64,000 nt of DNA from Methylobacterium radiotolerans JCM 2831 (GTDB taxonomy: Bacteria; Pseudomonadota; Alphaproteobacteria; Rhizobiales; Beijerinckiaceae). The position numbers were made by a program, and so were the translations under genes. Shown here in pieces: positions 42,771 to 51,244 of the stretch; within the stretch, counting starts at the first letter, position 1; every line of letters begins with the position of its first letter. The notes beneath the pieces were generated by a model. The model searched no databases. It saw only the letters and a list, made by a program, of their open reading frames with translations, and had not been told where the DNA came from. Location of the stretch: assembly GCF_000019725.1 (NCBI RefSeq), contig NC_010505.1, positions 1,488,001 through 1,552,000 on the forward strand, written 5' to 3'.

Positions 42771-43104
42771 GGCGGATCCTGCGGGCGCTGACGCTGATCG
42801 CCGCGACGGGCCCGACCGCCGCCGTCGCGGCGCCCGCACCGCCCTGCGCGGCCGACGCCGAGCGGCAGGCCCTCGCGCTGCTGCGCTTCCGCGGCGACGG
42901 CGACGCGCGGGCGACGGTCGATCCCGCTTCCGTCCGGTCCGTCGGCACCGCCGCGTCCCCGGTCGGGACGCGGCGCTTCCGGGGGATCGAGGTGGGGGCA
43001 GCATCGACAAGGGCGCGTATCGGATCCGGCTGATCGACGCGCCGATGACCGGGCGCCGCGGGCTGATGGGGCAGGGGATCCTCGAGCGCTCCGATCCCTC
43101 CTGA
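42767..43104 (+). pseudogene. Small exported protein gene broken by a one-base frameshift
   Basis: The open frame from ATG 42767 runs 88 residues to a TGA at 43031-43033, with a signal peptide (LRALTLIAATGPTAAVAA) and a short mature part (CAADAERQALALLRFRGDGDARATVDPAS). At a run of five G (42994-42998) the natural reading seems to shift: one additional G would continue ...GIEVGGSIDKGAYRIRLID... through RRGLMGQGILERSDPS to the TGA at 43102-43104, 113 residues in all. The continuation has better protein character than the current end. It may be a sequencing or assembly error in a homopolymer, a true mutation, or a slippage switch. Last gene of the exported-protein cluster. Confidence 0.6.
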
Positions 43105-43145
43105 GCACCGCACGCCGCCCGGCGCACGGGCCGCGGGCCTCGTCC

Positions 43146-43445
43146 TCAGCGCGCGCCGAGGCAGCCGGTCCCGGGCGCCGGCAGGACCAGCCAGGCGCCG
43201 CCCGCGTAGAGGCGCCGGACCGCCCCCGGCGCCGCGGGCCGGAGCACCAGATACGCGCGGCCGGCCGAGACCAGGGCGCCGTCGTCGGCGGCCGCCAGGG
43301 CGGCGGGGTTGCCGAGCGCCACCACGGCCTCAGGCTGGACCGCGAGGGCGGTCAGCGCGGTCACGCCCAGCCACCCGGCGAGCGCCGCCGCGGCGGCGCC
43401 GACCGGCAGGCCGCGCCGCGGGCGCCGATCAGTAGTCGTAGGCAT
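43146..43445 (-). CDS. Small membrane or exported protein, unknown
   Basis: 99 residues. The ATG lies inside the last codons of the upstream minus-strand gene (17-bp overlap). One hydrophobic segment (LPVGAAAAALAGWLGVTALTALAVQ), then VVALGNPAALAAADDGALVSAGRAYLVLRPAAPG and AGGAWLVLPAPGTGCLGAR, a small beta-rich end. Last gene of a four-gene operon headed by an FAD oxidase. No known domain. Confidence 0.55.
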   Translation of the reverse strand: MPTTTDRRPRRGLPVGAAAAALAGWLGVTALTALAVQPEAVVALGNPAALAAADDGALVSAGRAYLVLRPAAPGAVRRLYAGGAWLVLPAPGTGCLGAR

Positions 43446-44553
43446 GCTCGAACCGGCCCCCCGCGGCCTCCACGGCGCGGATCTGCGCGACGAGCTGCTC
43501 CACCGCGGTGTCGTAGCCGACGCGCTGCCAGCCCGGCTCGGACTGGATCGGCATCGCGAACAGCGGCTCGGCCCCCGCGAGGGTGACCGCCCGGCCCGCC
43601 GGCAGGAGGACGGTGGTGAGGATCCGGCGGTTGCCGGCGATCTCCAGCACGGTCCGGCCGCGGGCGCCCAGGCCCCGGACGATCTCCGTGAAGGCCCGGT
43701 AGCGCGGCGTCTCCATCAGGGCGGCCGGTCCGCCGTCGCCGGCCGGGACGGGGCCGAGGAAGGCGATGCGCGGGTCGGCGGTCGCATCGCCCGCGTCGAG
43801 CCCCGCCACGACGCTGCGGATCGTCAGGCCGGCCGGGTCCATCCCGGCGAGCCACGCGATCCCCCGCGCGTAGGCCCATTTCACCCCGTACTGCAGGGTG
43901 AGGGCGCCGCGCCGCTCGACCGCCCGCAGGGACGGCGTGAAAGGGACCTCGTGCCAGAGCCGGGCCAGCTCCGCGTCGAACGGGTAGCGGTACCAGGGGG
44001 TCTGGCGCAGGAACGCGGCGTAGTCCGCGAGCAGCCGCGCGTTGAACCGGTCCTCGTCCGCGAGCTCGGGCCCCCGCCACCGCGCGGTCAGCGCCCCGAC
44101 GGTGCGCTCGTAGGCGCCCTGGATCAGCATCTCGGCCGTGAAGCTGAGGCCGATCACGTAGTTGGTGACCTTCTGGCCCGCGGTGACGTCGCCGGTGCGC
44201 CCGGCCGCCCGGGTCGCCCCGCACAGGCTCGTCCAGAAGCCGGCGGTGGCCGCCCCGTAGTCGAAGGCCGATTCCGAGGCGGATCGCGTCACCCCGGCGA
44301 GGTCCGCGTAGGCGTGGACGATGGCCCATTCGGGGAAGGTCAGGTAGCTGTCGCCGGCCGCGCGCTTGTAGCCGTCGGGGGCGATCCCGAAGCGCGAGCC
44401 GCTCCCCGCACGGCCCTGCAGGGCGGGGTCGGGCGCGGCCGCGCAGCCCCCCTCGATCGCCGCGACCGGCAGGGCGCAGGCGAGCGCGAGGAGCGCCAGG
44501 CCGGCGGCCGCCCAGCGGGCGCGCCGCCGGCGGCGGGTGGGCCGCGGGCTCAC
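43429..44553 (-). CDS. Conserved-looking exported or membrane-anchored protein, unknown
   Basis: 374 residues from GTG 44553, which overlaps the upstream stop (GTGA). One N-terminal hydrophobic helix after an Arg-rich head (ARWAAAGLALLALACALPVAA), so exported or anchored. Features: DSYLTFPEWAIVHAYADLAGV, GFWTSLCGATR, KVTNYVIGLSFTAEMLIQGAYERTVG, RFNARLLADYAAFLRQTPWYRYPFDAELARLWHEVPF, GVKWAYARGIAWLAG. The FPEWAIVHAY and TPWYRYPF-type segments look like a true conserved family, but I cannot name it. Context ties it to the FAD oxidase and the small four-helix protein upstream. Confidence 0.7.
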   Translation of the reverse strand: MSPRPTRRRRRARWAAAGLALLALACALPVAAIEGGCAAAPDPALQGRAGSGSRFGIAPDGYKRAAGDSYLTFPEWAIVHAYADLAGVTRSASESAFDYGAATAGFWTSLCGATRAAGRTGDVTAGQKVTNYVIGLSFTAEMLIQGAYERTVGALTARWRGPELADEDRFNARLLADYAAFLRQTPWYRYPFDAELARLWHEVPFTPSLRAVERRGALTLQYGVKWAYARGIAWLAGMDPAGLTIRSVVAGLDAGDATADPRIAFLGPVPAGDGGPAALMETPRYRAFTEIVRGLGARGRTVLEIAGNRRILTTVLLPAGRAVTLAGAEPLFAMPIQSEPGWQRVGYDTAVEQLVAQIRAVEAAGGRFEHAYDY

Positions 44554-44963
44554 GCCGCGACCGTCGCGGCGCCGCGCCACGGCCACCAGCCGAGCACCAC
44601 GCCGGCGAGCCCCAGGCACAGGTGCGGGCCGTTCGAGAGGAGCGGGCTGTCCTGAAAACCCTTCAGGAACAGCGACAGGTCGAGGAAGCTCGACCCGGTG
44701 AGCACGCCGACGACGCCGTCGAGGAGGTAGATCGCCCCGAAGGCGCGCAGGAAGGTCACGGCGGCCGACCGCGACCACAGCGCGGCGGCGAGCGCCCACA
44801 GGCCGGAGGCGAGGTGGAGCGCGTCCTTGTAGACGTCGAGCCGGAACAGGCCGAAGACGCGGCCCTCCGCGTCCCGGAAGGCCGGGACGTAGTCGGTGGC
44901 GGCGGCGAACAGCAGGATGGCCGCGAAGGCGAGGGCGGCCGCCCGGGGAAGCGAGACTGTCAT
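44550..44963 (-). CDS. Small four-helix membrane protein (DUF4383-like)
   Basis: 137 residues from ATG 44963 (GCGAGGAT upstream); the frame is open to 44999 but overlaps the end of the oxidase gene. Four membrane helices: AAALAFAAILLFAAATDYV, DALHLASGLWALAAALW, FLRAFGAIYLLDGVVGVLTG and PHLCLGLAGVVLGWWPW. The order (helix, HLASGLWAL, AIYLLDGVVGVL, NGPHLCLGLAGVVLG) resembles DUF4383. The function is unknown. Between the FAD oxidase and the 374-residue protein in one operon. Confidence 0.6.
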   Translation of the reverse strand: MTVSLPRAAALAFAAILLFAAATDYVPAFRDAEGRVFGLFRLDVYKDALHLASGLWALAAALWSRSAAVTFLRAFGAIYLLDGVVGVLTGSSFLDLSLFLKGFQDSPLLSNGPHLCLGLAGVVLGWWPWRGAATVAA

Positions 44964-44977
44964 GCGGATCCTCGCGC

Positions 44978-46432
44978 TCAGGCCATGTAGGTCGACCACA
45001 GGGCGTTCCGGAACAGCAGCCCCGGATCGTAGCGGCGCTTGGCCGCCACGAAGGTGTCGAGATCGGGATAGGCCCGGGCCATCTGGTCGCGCCGGGCGTG
45101 CAGGCGGTAGGGCAGGTAATAGGCCCCGCCGATCGCCACGACGCGCTCGATCAGGGCCTCGGTCATGCGCATCATCGCGGCCTCGTCGCCGGGGGTGAGC
45201 CCCTGCGAGAACGACATCACCGCGCCGATGCGCGGGGCCGGCGCGTAGGCCAGCCTCGAATCCGGGTCCGCCGCGACGTAGCGCAGGGTGACGTTGAGGC
45301 AGTCGCAGCCCGAGCGCGGGATGGTCTCGCGGCAGGCGGCGAGGAACGCGTCGAAGCGCTCGGGCGGGACGAAGTACTCGTGCAGGATGTCGGTGCGGCC
45401 AGGGTCGCGCGAGGCGAGGTTGGCCACCGGCTCGTTCATCAGGCTGTTGCGGGTGGCGAGGCCGGGATCCAGGGCCGGGTTGAGCCGGGTCTCGGCGATC
45501 CAGCGGGCGCGCTTGCCGAGCTCGCTGCCGACCTGGGCGCGGTAGATCTCCCGCGAGACGGCCGAGAACGCTCCCTGCGCGGCCGCCGCGGGCAGGACCT
45601 GCGGCGGGTGCTCGGCCTCCGCGTAGGTGACGAGGATCGCCTCGTCGAAGAACCCGGCCCGCGCCACCGAGAGGCGGCCGTAGGCCATGCGCAGCCGCGC
45701 GTCGCGCGCCACCGCCGCCGCGAGGGCCGGGGCGAAGGCGGCGGCCGGCATCACCGCGAAGGTCGGCGTCAGGAGGCGGTTCGGCACCATCTCGACCACG
45801 AGGTCGACCAGGACGCCGAACAGGCCGTAGCCGCCCATCGCCAGCCCGAACAGCTCGGCGTTCTCGGTGCGGGAGCAGGTCACGAGGCTGCCGTCGGCCA
45901 GGACGAGGCGGAGGGCGCGGACCGTGGAGCCGAACGGGCCGTAGGGCGCGGGCCAGCCGTGGGCGTTGACGCTGAAGGTCGAGCCGACCCCGAAATCGCT
46001 GTTCGACTGCATCACCGCGGGCGAGAACCCGATCCGGTCGAGCTGCCGGATGACCTGCGCCCAGCGCGCGCCGGCCCCGACCCGGTAGAGGCCGGCGGCG
46101 GTGTCGGGCTCGATCGGGCCGCCCTCCAGGGTCACGGCAGTCCCGTCGCGGGCGAGGCTCTGTCCGCCCATGGAGTGGCGGGCGACGCCGACGGCGACCG
46201 GCCGCCCGGCGGCGGCGGCGTCCCGGATCTCGGCGCGCACGGCCTCGATCAGGACGTCGGTCGAGCCCGTCGGGAGGACGGCGTGCCGCGTCACCGGGGT
46301 CGGGTTGAGGCCGCTCGCGTCGTTCAGGATGGTGCGCGGGGCGGCCCGTGCCGCCCGCGGCAGCAGCGCGGCGGCCGCCGCGGCGCCGCCGCCCGCGAGG
46401 ATCCCGCGCCTGCTCGGTCCCGTCCCGGCCAT
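44978..46432 (-). CDS. Tat-exported FAD-dependent oxidase (BBE/PCMH type)
   Basis: 484 residues from ATG 46432. Twin-arginine signal SRRGILAGGGAAAAAALLPRAARAA. FAD-binding PCMH-type domain (PF01565): VAVGVARHSMGGQSLARDG (the segment that binds the flavin pyrophosphate), YRVGAGARWAQVIRQLDRIGFSPAVMQSNSDFGVGSTFSVNAHGW, and VRALRLVLADGSLVTCSR. C-terminal substrate domain ending RRYDPGLLFRNALWSTYMA, like sugar-lactone/aldonolactone oxidases. A possible covalent flavin His is the one in ARHSMGG. Likely oxidises a sugar or alcohol in the periplasm; substrate unknown. Head of an operon with three membrane or exported proteins. Confidence 0.82.
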   Translation of the reverse strand: MAGTGPSRRGILAGGGAAAAAALLPRAARAAPRTILNDASGLNPTPVTRHAVLPTGSTDVLIEAVRAEIRDAAAAGRPVAVGVARHSMGGQSLARDGTAVTLEGGPIEPDTAAGLYRVGAGARWAQVIRQLDRIGFSPAVMQSNSDFGVGSTFSVNAHGWPAPYGPFGSTVRALRLVLADGSLVTCSRTENAELFGLAMGGYGLFGVLVDLVVEMVPNRLLTPTFAVMPAAAFAPALAAAVARDARLRMAYGRLSVARAGFFDEAILVTYAEAEHPPQVLPAAAAQGAFSAVSREIYRAQVGSELGKRARWIAETRLNPALDPGLATRNSLMNEPVANLASRDPGRTDILHEYFVPPERFDAFLAACRETIPRSGCDCLNVTLRYVAADPDSRLAYAPAPRIGAVMSFSQGLTPGDEAAMMRMTEALIERVVAIGGAYYLPYRLHARRDQMARAYPDLDTFVAAKRRYDPGLLFRNALWSTYMA

Positions 46433-46469
46433 GCCCGCCCTCGATGCCCGCCCTCGATGCCCGCCCTCG
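46431..46469. repeat. 13-bp triple tandem repeat at the start of the FAD oxidase gene
   Basis: Three perfect copies of atgcccgccctcg (46431-46443, 46444-46456, 46457-46469), overlapping the start codon of the minus-strand oxidase gene, so they form its immediate leader. The repeat would cover the ribosome-binding region of that gene. The spacer 46470-46706 holds nothing else I can support. Confidence 0.85.
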
Positions 46470-46706
46470 ATCCGCGCCGATGGGGCGACCGGATCGCCCG
46501 CCGGAGAACTCTGCGACGGGTCCGGATCCGGCGGCGTGAGATCGCGCACGGTGCGCCGCCCGCCGGTGCGACGCGGGGCAATCAGCAGCAAGGGCAGGGC
46601 GCGGTCAACAGCCCGGTGGCGGACCGTTCCGGCCGTCGCCGGATCTCCAGGACGGAGGCAGCCCGGACGGCGCTCGAACCGGTCTGGACGCTGTTCTTGG
46701 ACACCC

Positions 46707-46782
46707 TGGCGCGCCCTACGGGAATCGAACCCGTGTTTTCGCCGTGAAAGGGCGACGTCCTGGACCGCTAGACGAAGGGCGC
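46707..46782 (-). tRNA. tRNA-Glu (anticodon UUC)
   Basis: 76 nt read on the minus strand from 46782. Acceptor stem GCGCCCT/AGGGCGC, D-arm with GTCTAGCGGTCCAGGAC, anticodon loop CTTTCAC with TTC, T-arm with GGGTTCGATTCCC, discriminator G and an encoded CCA end (46709-46707). All arms are intact. Confidence 0.97.
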
Positions 46783-46899
46783 TCTGGCTGGGCCGGGGTT
46801 CTATAGTCGGACCGGAGACGCCCGGCAACCGTCCAGGCGCGGCACAGGTGCCACAGGTCCCGAGTTTGACCGCGCGCCGGGTTGGGGCGATGGAGAGCC

Positions 46900-47457
46900 A
46901 TGCCCCAGCCCACCCCTCGCATGACCCTCGTCCTCGGCGGGGCGCGGTCCGGCAAGAGCGCCTACGCGGAAGGGCTGATCGAAGCCTGTCCCGGCCCGTG
47001 GCTCTACCTCGCCACCGCCCAGGCCTTCGACGACGAGATGGTCGACCGCATCGCCCAGCACCGCGCGCGGCGCGGCGGCGCCTGGCGCACCCGCGACGTG
47101 CCGCTCGCCCTGCCGGAGGCGGTCGCCGAGGCCGAGGGACCGGTCCTGGTGGACTGCCTCACGCTCTGGCTCACCAACCTGATCCTGGCGGAGGCCGACG
47201 TGGCGCAGGCGACGGCGCGGCTCCTCGCCGCCTGCGCCGACGCCCCGGGCCCGCTCGTGCTGGTCGGCAACGAGGTCGGGCTCGGGATCGTCCCCGACAA
47301 CGCCCTCGCCCGGCGCTTCCGCGACGCCGCCGGCCGCCTCCACCAGCAGCTCGCCGCGCGGGCCGACCGGGTCGTGCTCACCGTGGCCGGCCTGCCGCTG
47401 CTCGTGAAGCCGCAGCCCCCTCAGACACAAGTCCGCCCGACAGGAGCCTCCGCATGA
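46900..47457 (+). CDS. cobU: Adenosylcobinamide kinase / adenosylcobinamide-phosphate guanylyltransferase
   Basis: 185 residues from ATG 46900 (GGAGA 5-9 bases upstream; a TTG at 46882 is in frame but weak). It phosphorylates adenosylcobinamide and then attaches GMP from GTP, in the nucleotide-loop assembly of cobalamin (called CobP in aerobic nomenclature). P-loop [31 protein letters not shown] with the guanylylated His region, [14 protein letters not shown], and [31 protein letters not shown]. First of cobU-cobO-cobQ, overlapping cobO by 4 bp. Confidence 0.93.
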   Translation: MPQPTPRMTLVLGGARSGKSAYAEGLIEACPGPWLYLATAQAFDDEMVDRIAQHRARRGGAWRTRDVPLALPEAVAEAEGPVLVDCLTLWLTNLILAEADVAQATARLLAACADAPGPLVLVGNEVGLGIVPDNALARRFRDAAGRLHQQLAARADRVVLTVAGLPLLVKPQPPQTQVRPTGASA

Positions 47458-48056
47458 GCGACGACGCCGCGCGCCACCGGGAGAAGATGGAGAAGCGCAA
47501 GGCCGTCCAGGACGCCGAGGTGGCCGCCAAGACCCTCGAGAAGGGCCTCCTCCTGGTCCATACCGGCCCCGGCAAGGGCAAGAGCACGGCGGCTCTGGGG
47601 CTGATGCTGCGGGCGCTCGGCCGCGGCTGGCGGGTCGGCATGGTGCAGTTCATCAAGGGCGGCTGGGACACGGGCGAGCGCCACGCCGTGGCGGCCTTCG
47701 GCGACCGGGTCGCGTGGCACACCCTCGGGGAGGGGTTCACCTGGGAGACCCAGGACAAGGCCCGGGACATCGCCGCCTGCCGCCACGCCTGGGACGTCGC
47801 CGCGGGGCTGATGGCCGATCCCACGATCCGCCTGCTCGTCCTCGACGAGCTGAACATCGCGCTGCGCTACGCCTATCTCGACCTCGACGCGGTGCTGGCC
47901 GCCCTGCGCGCGCGCCGGCCGGACCTGCACGTCGTGGTCACCGGCCGCAACGCCAAGCCGGCCCTGATCGAGGCCGCCGACCTCGTCACCGAGATGGGCA
48001 GCGTCAAGCACCACTTCGCCGCCGGCGTGAAGGCGCAGGAAGGGATCGAGTTCTGA
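47454..48056 (+). CDS. cobO: Cob(I)yrinic acid a,c-diamide adenosyltransferase
   Basis: 200 residues; ATG 47454 overlaps the cobU stop (ATGA). Transfers the 5'-deoxyadenosyl group of ATP to the corrinoid cobalt. BtuR/CobO family: a basic N-terminal helix ([22 protein letters not shown]), P-loop [68 protein letters not shown] and the final GIEF. Length equals the family norm. Confidence 0.95.
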   Translation: MSDDAARHREKMEKRKAVQDAEVAAKTLEKGLLLVHTGPGKGKSTAALGLMLRALGRGWRVGMVQFIKGGWDTGERHAVAAFGDRVAWHTLGEGFTWETQDKARDIAACRHAWDVAAGLMADPTIRLLVLDELNIALRYAYLDLDAVLAALRARRPDLHVVVTGRNAKPALIEAADLVTEMGSVKHHFAAGVKAQEGIEF

Positions 48057-48079
48057 GCCCGCCGCGCGCGAAGGCCCTG

Positions 48080-49522
48080 ATGATCCAGGGCACCGGCTCC
48101 GATGTCGGCAAGTCGCTGATCGTGGCGGGGCTGGCGCGCGCCTTCACCGAGCGGGGCCTGAGGGTCCGGCCGTTCAAGCCGCAGAACATGTCGAACAACG
48201 CCGCCGTCACCGCCGACGGCGGCGAGATCGGCCGGGCGCAGGCGCTCCAGGCCCGCGCCGCCCGGGTGGCGCCCTCCGTGCACATGAACCCGGTCCTGCT
48301 GAAGCCGCAGAGCGAGGTCGGCTCCCAGGTGGTGGTGCAGGGCCGGATGGTCGCGACCGTGAAGGCGCGCGACTACCAGGCCTGGAAGCCGCGGCTCCTG
48401 TCCGCCGTCCTGGACAGCTTCTCGCGCCTCGCGGAAGACGCCGACCTCGTCCTCGTCGAGGGCGCGGGCTCCGCCTCCGAGGTCAACCTGCGCGCGGGCG
48501 ACATCGCCAATATGGGCTTCGCCCGGGCCACCGACACGCCGGTGGTGCTGGTCGGCGACATCGACCGGGGCGGAGTCATAGCGAGCCTCGTCGGCACGAA
48601 GGCGGTGATCGACCCCGAGGACGCCGCGCTGATCGCCGGCTTCCTCGTCAACCGGTTCCGGGGCGATCCGAGCCTGTTCGCCGACGGCATGCGGCTGATC
48701 GCCGAGCGCACCGGCTGGGCGGCGCTCGGCCTCGTGCCGCACTTCCCCGGCGCCGCGCGCCTGCCGGCCGAGGACGTGCTGGGCCTCGCCGGCTCGGAAG
48801 CGCGCGGACCGGGCTCCGTCACGGTGGCGGTGCCGGTGCTGCCGCGCATCGCCAATTTCGACGATCTCGACCCGCTGCGGGCGGAGCCGGGCGTGTCCGT
48901 GGTCCTGGTCCGGCCCGGCACGCCGATCCCCGCCGAGGCCGCCCTCGTGCTGCTGCCGGGCTCGAAGACCACGATCGACGACCTGGAGGCCTTCCGCCAG
49001 GAGGGCTGGGACGTCGACCTGCGCGCCCATGTCCGCCGGGGCGGCCGGGTGCTCGGCCTGTGCGGCGGCTACCAGATGCTGGGCAAGAGCCTCGCCGACC
49101 CGCACGGGATCGAGGGGGCGCCGCGCACGGTGCCGGGCCTCGGGCTCCTCGACGTCGACACCGTGATGACGCCGGAGAAGCGCCTCGCCGCCGTCACCGG
49201 CGCGAGCCTGCCCGACGGCGTGCCGTTCTCCGGCTACGAGATGCATATCGGCGCGACCGCGGGCCCCGACACGGCCCGGCCGCTGCTGCGCCTCGCCGAC
49301 GGCCGCCGGGACGGGGCGGTCTCGGCGGACGGGCGCGTGGCCGGGACCTACGTCCACGGCCTGTTCGCCGACGACGCCCAGCGGGCGGCCTGGCTCGCGC
49401 GCCTCGGCACCCTCTCGGAGGGCGCCGGCTACGAGGCCGGGGTCGAGGCGGCCCTCGACGGCCTCGCGCGACACATCGCGGCCCATGTCGACTGCGACCG
49501 CCTCCTGGCGCTTGCCCGGTAG
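48080..49522 (+). CDS. cobQ: Cobyric acid synthase (glutamine-hydrolysing)
   Basis: 480 residues from ATG 48080. Amidates four side chains of adenosylcobyrinic a,c-diamide using glutamine and ATP. N-terminal [22 protein letters not shown] nucleotide-binding domain, [32 protein letters not shown], then a class I glutamine amidotransferase domain with nucleophile Cys in [13 protein letters not shown] and His in GTYVHGLF. Family members normally have 4-9 residues before MIQGT; a CTG at 48053, overlapping the cobO stop and preceded by AGGAAGG at proper distance, would supply SPPRAKAL and may be the real start. Confidence 0.93.
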   Translation: MIQGTGSDVGKSLIVAGLARAFTERGLRVRPFKPQNMSNNAAVTADGGEIGRAQALQARAARVAPSVHMNPVLLKPQSEVGSQVVVQGRMVATVKARDYQAWKPRLLSAVLDSFSRLAEDADLVLVEGAGSASEVNLRAGDIANMGFARATDTPVVLVGDIDRGGVIASLVGTKAVIDPEDAALIAGFLVNRFRGDPSLFADGMRLIAERTGWAALGLVPHFPGAARLPAEDVLGLAGSEARGPGSVTVAVPVLPRIANFDDLDPLRAEPGVSVVLVRPGTPIPAEAALVLLPGSKTTIDDLEAFRQEGWDVDLRAHVRRGGRVLGLCGGYQMLGKSLADPHGIEGAPRTVPGLGLLDVDTVMTPEKRLAAVTGASLPDGVPFSGYEMHIGATAGPDTARPLLRLADGRRDGAVSADGRVAGTYVHGLFADDAQRAAWLARLGTLSEGAGYEAGVEAALDGLARHIAAHVDCDRLLALAR

Positions 49523-49540
49523 CCGGGGCCTGAGCCAGGG

Positions 49541-49555
49541 ATTACTCCGTGTAAT
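49541..49555. promoter_or_regulatory. Small inverted repeat before an MFS transporter gene
   Basis: ATTAC (49541-49545), spacer tccgt, GTAAT (49551-49555), 45 bp upstream of the MFS ATG at 49601. Arms of 5 bp only; an AT-rich dyad in a GC-rich surround, so a possible operator but weak. Confidence 0.3.
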
Positions 49556-49600
49556 GCCGGCCCCGCCACGAAGGGCCGCACGCGCTCGGAGGAACGCCCC

Positions 49601-50947
49601 ATGCCGCCCACGCCGTCCCCCGCCGGGGAGGATCTCGCCGCGAGCACCGTCCGGACCGTGACCCTGCGGCTGATGCCGCTCCTCGGCCTGCTCTACCTGA
49701 TCGCCTATATCGACCGGCAGAACGTCTCCTACGCCAAGCTGGAGATGGTCGGCAGCCTCGGCCTCTCCGAGACCGCCTACGGCCTCGGGGCCTCGCTGTT
49801 CTTCCTCGGCTACTTCCTGTTCGAGGTGCCGGCCAACGTCTTCCTGGAGCGGGTCGGCGCGCGGATCTGGTTCGCCCGGATCATGATCACCTGGGGGATC
49901 GTCACCGTCCTGCTGGGCTTCACCCAGGGCACGGCGATGTTCTACGTGCTGCGCTTCCTGCTCGGCGCCGCGGAGGCCGGCTTCTTCCCCGGCGTGCTGT
50001 TCGCCCTCACGCTCTGGTTCCCCCAGACCCACCGGGCGCGGATGATCGGCTGGTTCATGATCGCGAGCGCCGTCGCCAACGCGGTCGGCGCGGCGGTCGG
50101 CGGGGCGCTGCTCGGCCTCGACGGGCTGCTCGGCCTCCAGGGCTGGCAATGGGTGTTCCTGGCCACCGGCGCGCCGGCGATTCTCATGGCCGCGGTGGTG
50201 CTGTTCGTCCTGCCGGACGGCCCCGAGACCGCGCCCTGGCTGTCGCAGGCCCAGCGCGACTGGCTCGCCCGCACGCTCCGGGCCGAGCGCGAGGACGGCG
50301 GCCACGTCGACCACGGCAACCCGTTCGCGGCGCTCCTCGACCGGCGGGTGCTGATGCTCGCCGGGGTCTACGTCTCGCTGCCGCTCGCCGCCTACGGCCT
50401 GGGCTACTGGCTGCCGACCGTGGTCAAGGGCTTCGGCGTCTCGAACCTGACCAACGGCTTCCTCAACATCATCCCGTGGATGGCGACGGCCTTCGCCCTG
50501 TGGTGGGTGCCGCGCCACGCCGCCCGCACGGGCGCGCAGGGCAACGCGCTGACCTGGCACGTGGTCGGACCGGCCCTGGTCGGGGCGGCGGGCCTCGCGC
50601 TCAGCGTCGTCCTGCCGGGCAACGCCGTGAAGTTCGCCTGCCTGTGCGTGGCCGCGGCCGGGACCTTCGCGGCCCAGCCGGTCTTCTGGTCGATGCCCGG
50701 GACGTTCCTGCGCGGCGCCTCGGCGGCCGCCGGGATCGCGGCGATCAACTCGGTGGGCAATCTCGGCGGCTTCGTGGCCCAGAACGCCGTGCCCTTCATC
50801 CGCGACCAGACCAAGAGCGACCTCGTGCCGATGCTGTTCCTGGCCGCCTGCCTGGCCCTGGGCGCCGGCCTCATGTTCGTGGTCCTCTCGGCCCTGCGGC
50901 GGGACGCGGCGCGGCGGTCGGTCCCGGCCGGCGCGCGACCGGCCTGA
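49601..50947 (+). CDS. MFS transporter, anion:cation symporter (ACS) type
   Basis: 448 residues, 12 predicted membrane helices. ACS-family signatures: LLYLIAYIDRQNVSYAKLEM at helix 1, GYFLFEVPANVFLERVGARIWFARIMITWGI between helices 2 and 3, RFLLGAAEAGFFPGVLFALTLWFP at helix 4, and the central loop LVLPDGPETAPWLSQAQRDWL-like segment. Members import organic anions such as tartrate, phthalate, glucarate or 4-hydroxyphenylacetate by proton symport. The substrate here is unknown; the D-2-hydroxyacid dehydrogenase downstream hints at a hydroxy acid. It follows cobQ by 78 bp but is not a cobalamin gene by family. Confidence 0.88.
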   Translation: MPPTPSPAGEDLAASTVRTVTLRLMPLLGLLYLIAYIDRQNVSYAKLEMVGSLGLSETAYGLGASLFFLGYFLFEVPANVFLERVGARIWFARIMITWGIVTVLLGFTQGTAMFYVLRFLLGAAEAGFFPGVLFALTLWFPQTHRARMIGWFMIASAVANAVGAAVGGALLGLDGLLGLQGWQWVFLATGAPAILMAAVVLFVLPDGPETAPWLSQAQRDWLARTLRAEREDGGHVDHGNPFAALLDRRVLMLAGVYVSLPLAAYGLGYWLPTVVKGFGVSNLTNGFLNIIPWMATAFALWWVPRHAARTGAQGNALTWHVVGPALVGAAGLALSVVLPGNAVKFACLCVAAAGTFAAQPVFWSMPGTFLRGASAAAGIAAINSVGNLGGFVAQNAVPFIRDQTKSDLVPMLFLAACLALGAGLMFVVLSALRRDAARRSVPAGARPA

Positions 50948-51048
50948 ACACGGGCCGGGTTCGTGCGTTATCCTTCCTCAGGCCGGATTGTCCGGCAGGA
51001 TGATGCCGACCCGCGCGTCCGCGGGCCATCGTCGAGGAGGGCACCGCG

Positions 51049-51225
51049 ATGAGCCAGGGATTCCCGCTACTGATCCTCGCCTTCGGCACGCTCGGCGGCA
51101 TCTGGTTCCTGGCCGCCGCGGCCCGGAAGCAGGTCGCCGACGCCAAGGGCAGCCCGGAGCGCTCGAACCTGATCCACCACCACGGCGGCGCGCCGCGGCC
51201 GAACATGCCGGGCACCGAGCACTGA
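51049..51225 (+). CDS. Small single-pass membrane protein (58 aa)
   Basis: ATG 51049 has GAGGAGGG 8-15 bases upstream, a strong site. The peptide begins MSQGFPLLILAFGTLGGIWF, one membrane helix, then AAARKQVADAKGSPERS and a His-rich end (LIHHHGGAPRPNMPGTEH). No known family. It lies between the convergent MFS and dehydrogenase genes with a real leader, so it is likely expressed on its own. Confidence 0.6.
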   Translation: MSQGFPLLILAFGTLGGIWFLAAAARKQVADAKGSPERSNLIHHHGGAPRPNMPGTEH

Positions 51226-51244
51226 GGATCGCGCGGCCGATCCC

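Noticed and set aside
46783..46899. Cobalamin riboswitch before cobU
   Set aside because: Short spacer with ggtgccaca but no B12 box (GCCACTG-type) or the long folded core.
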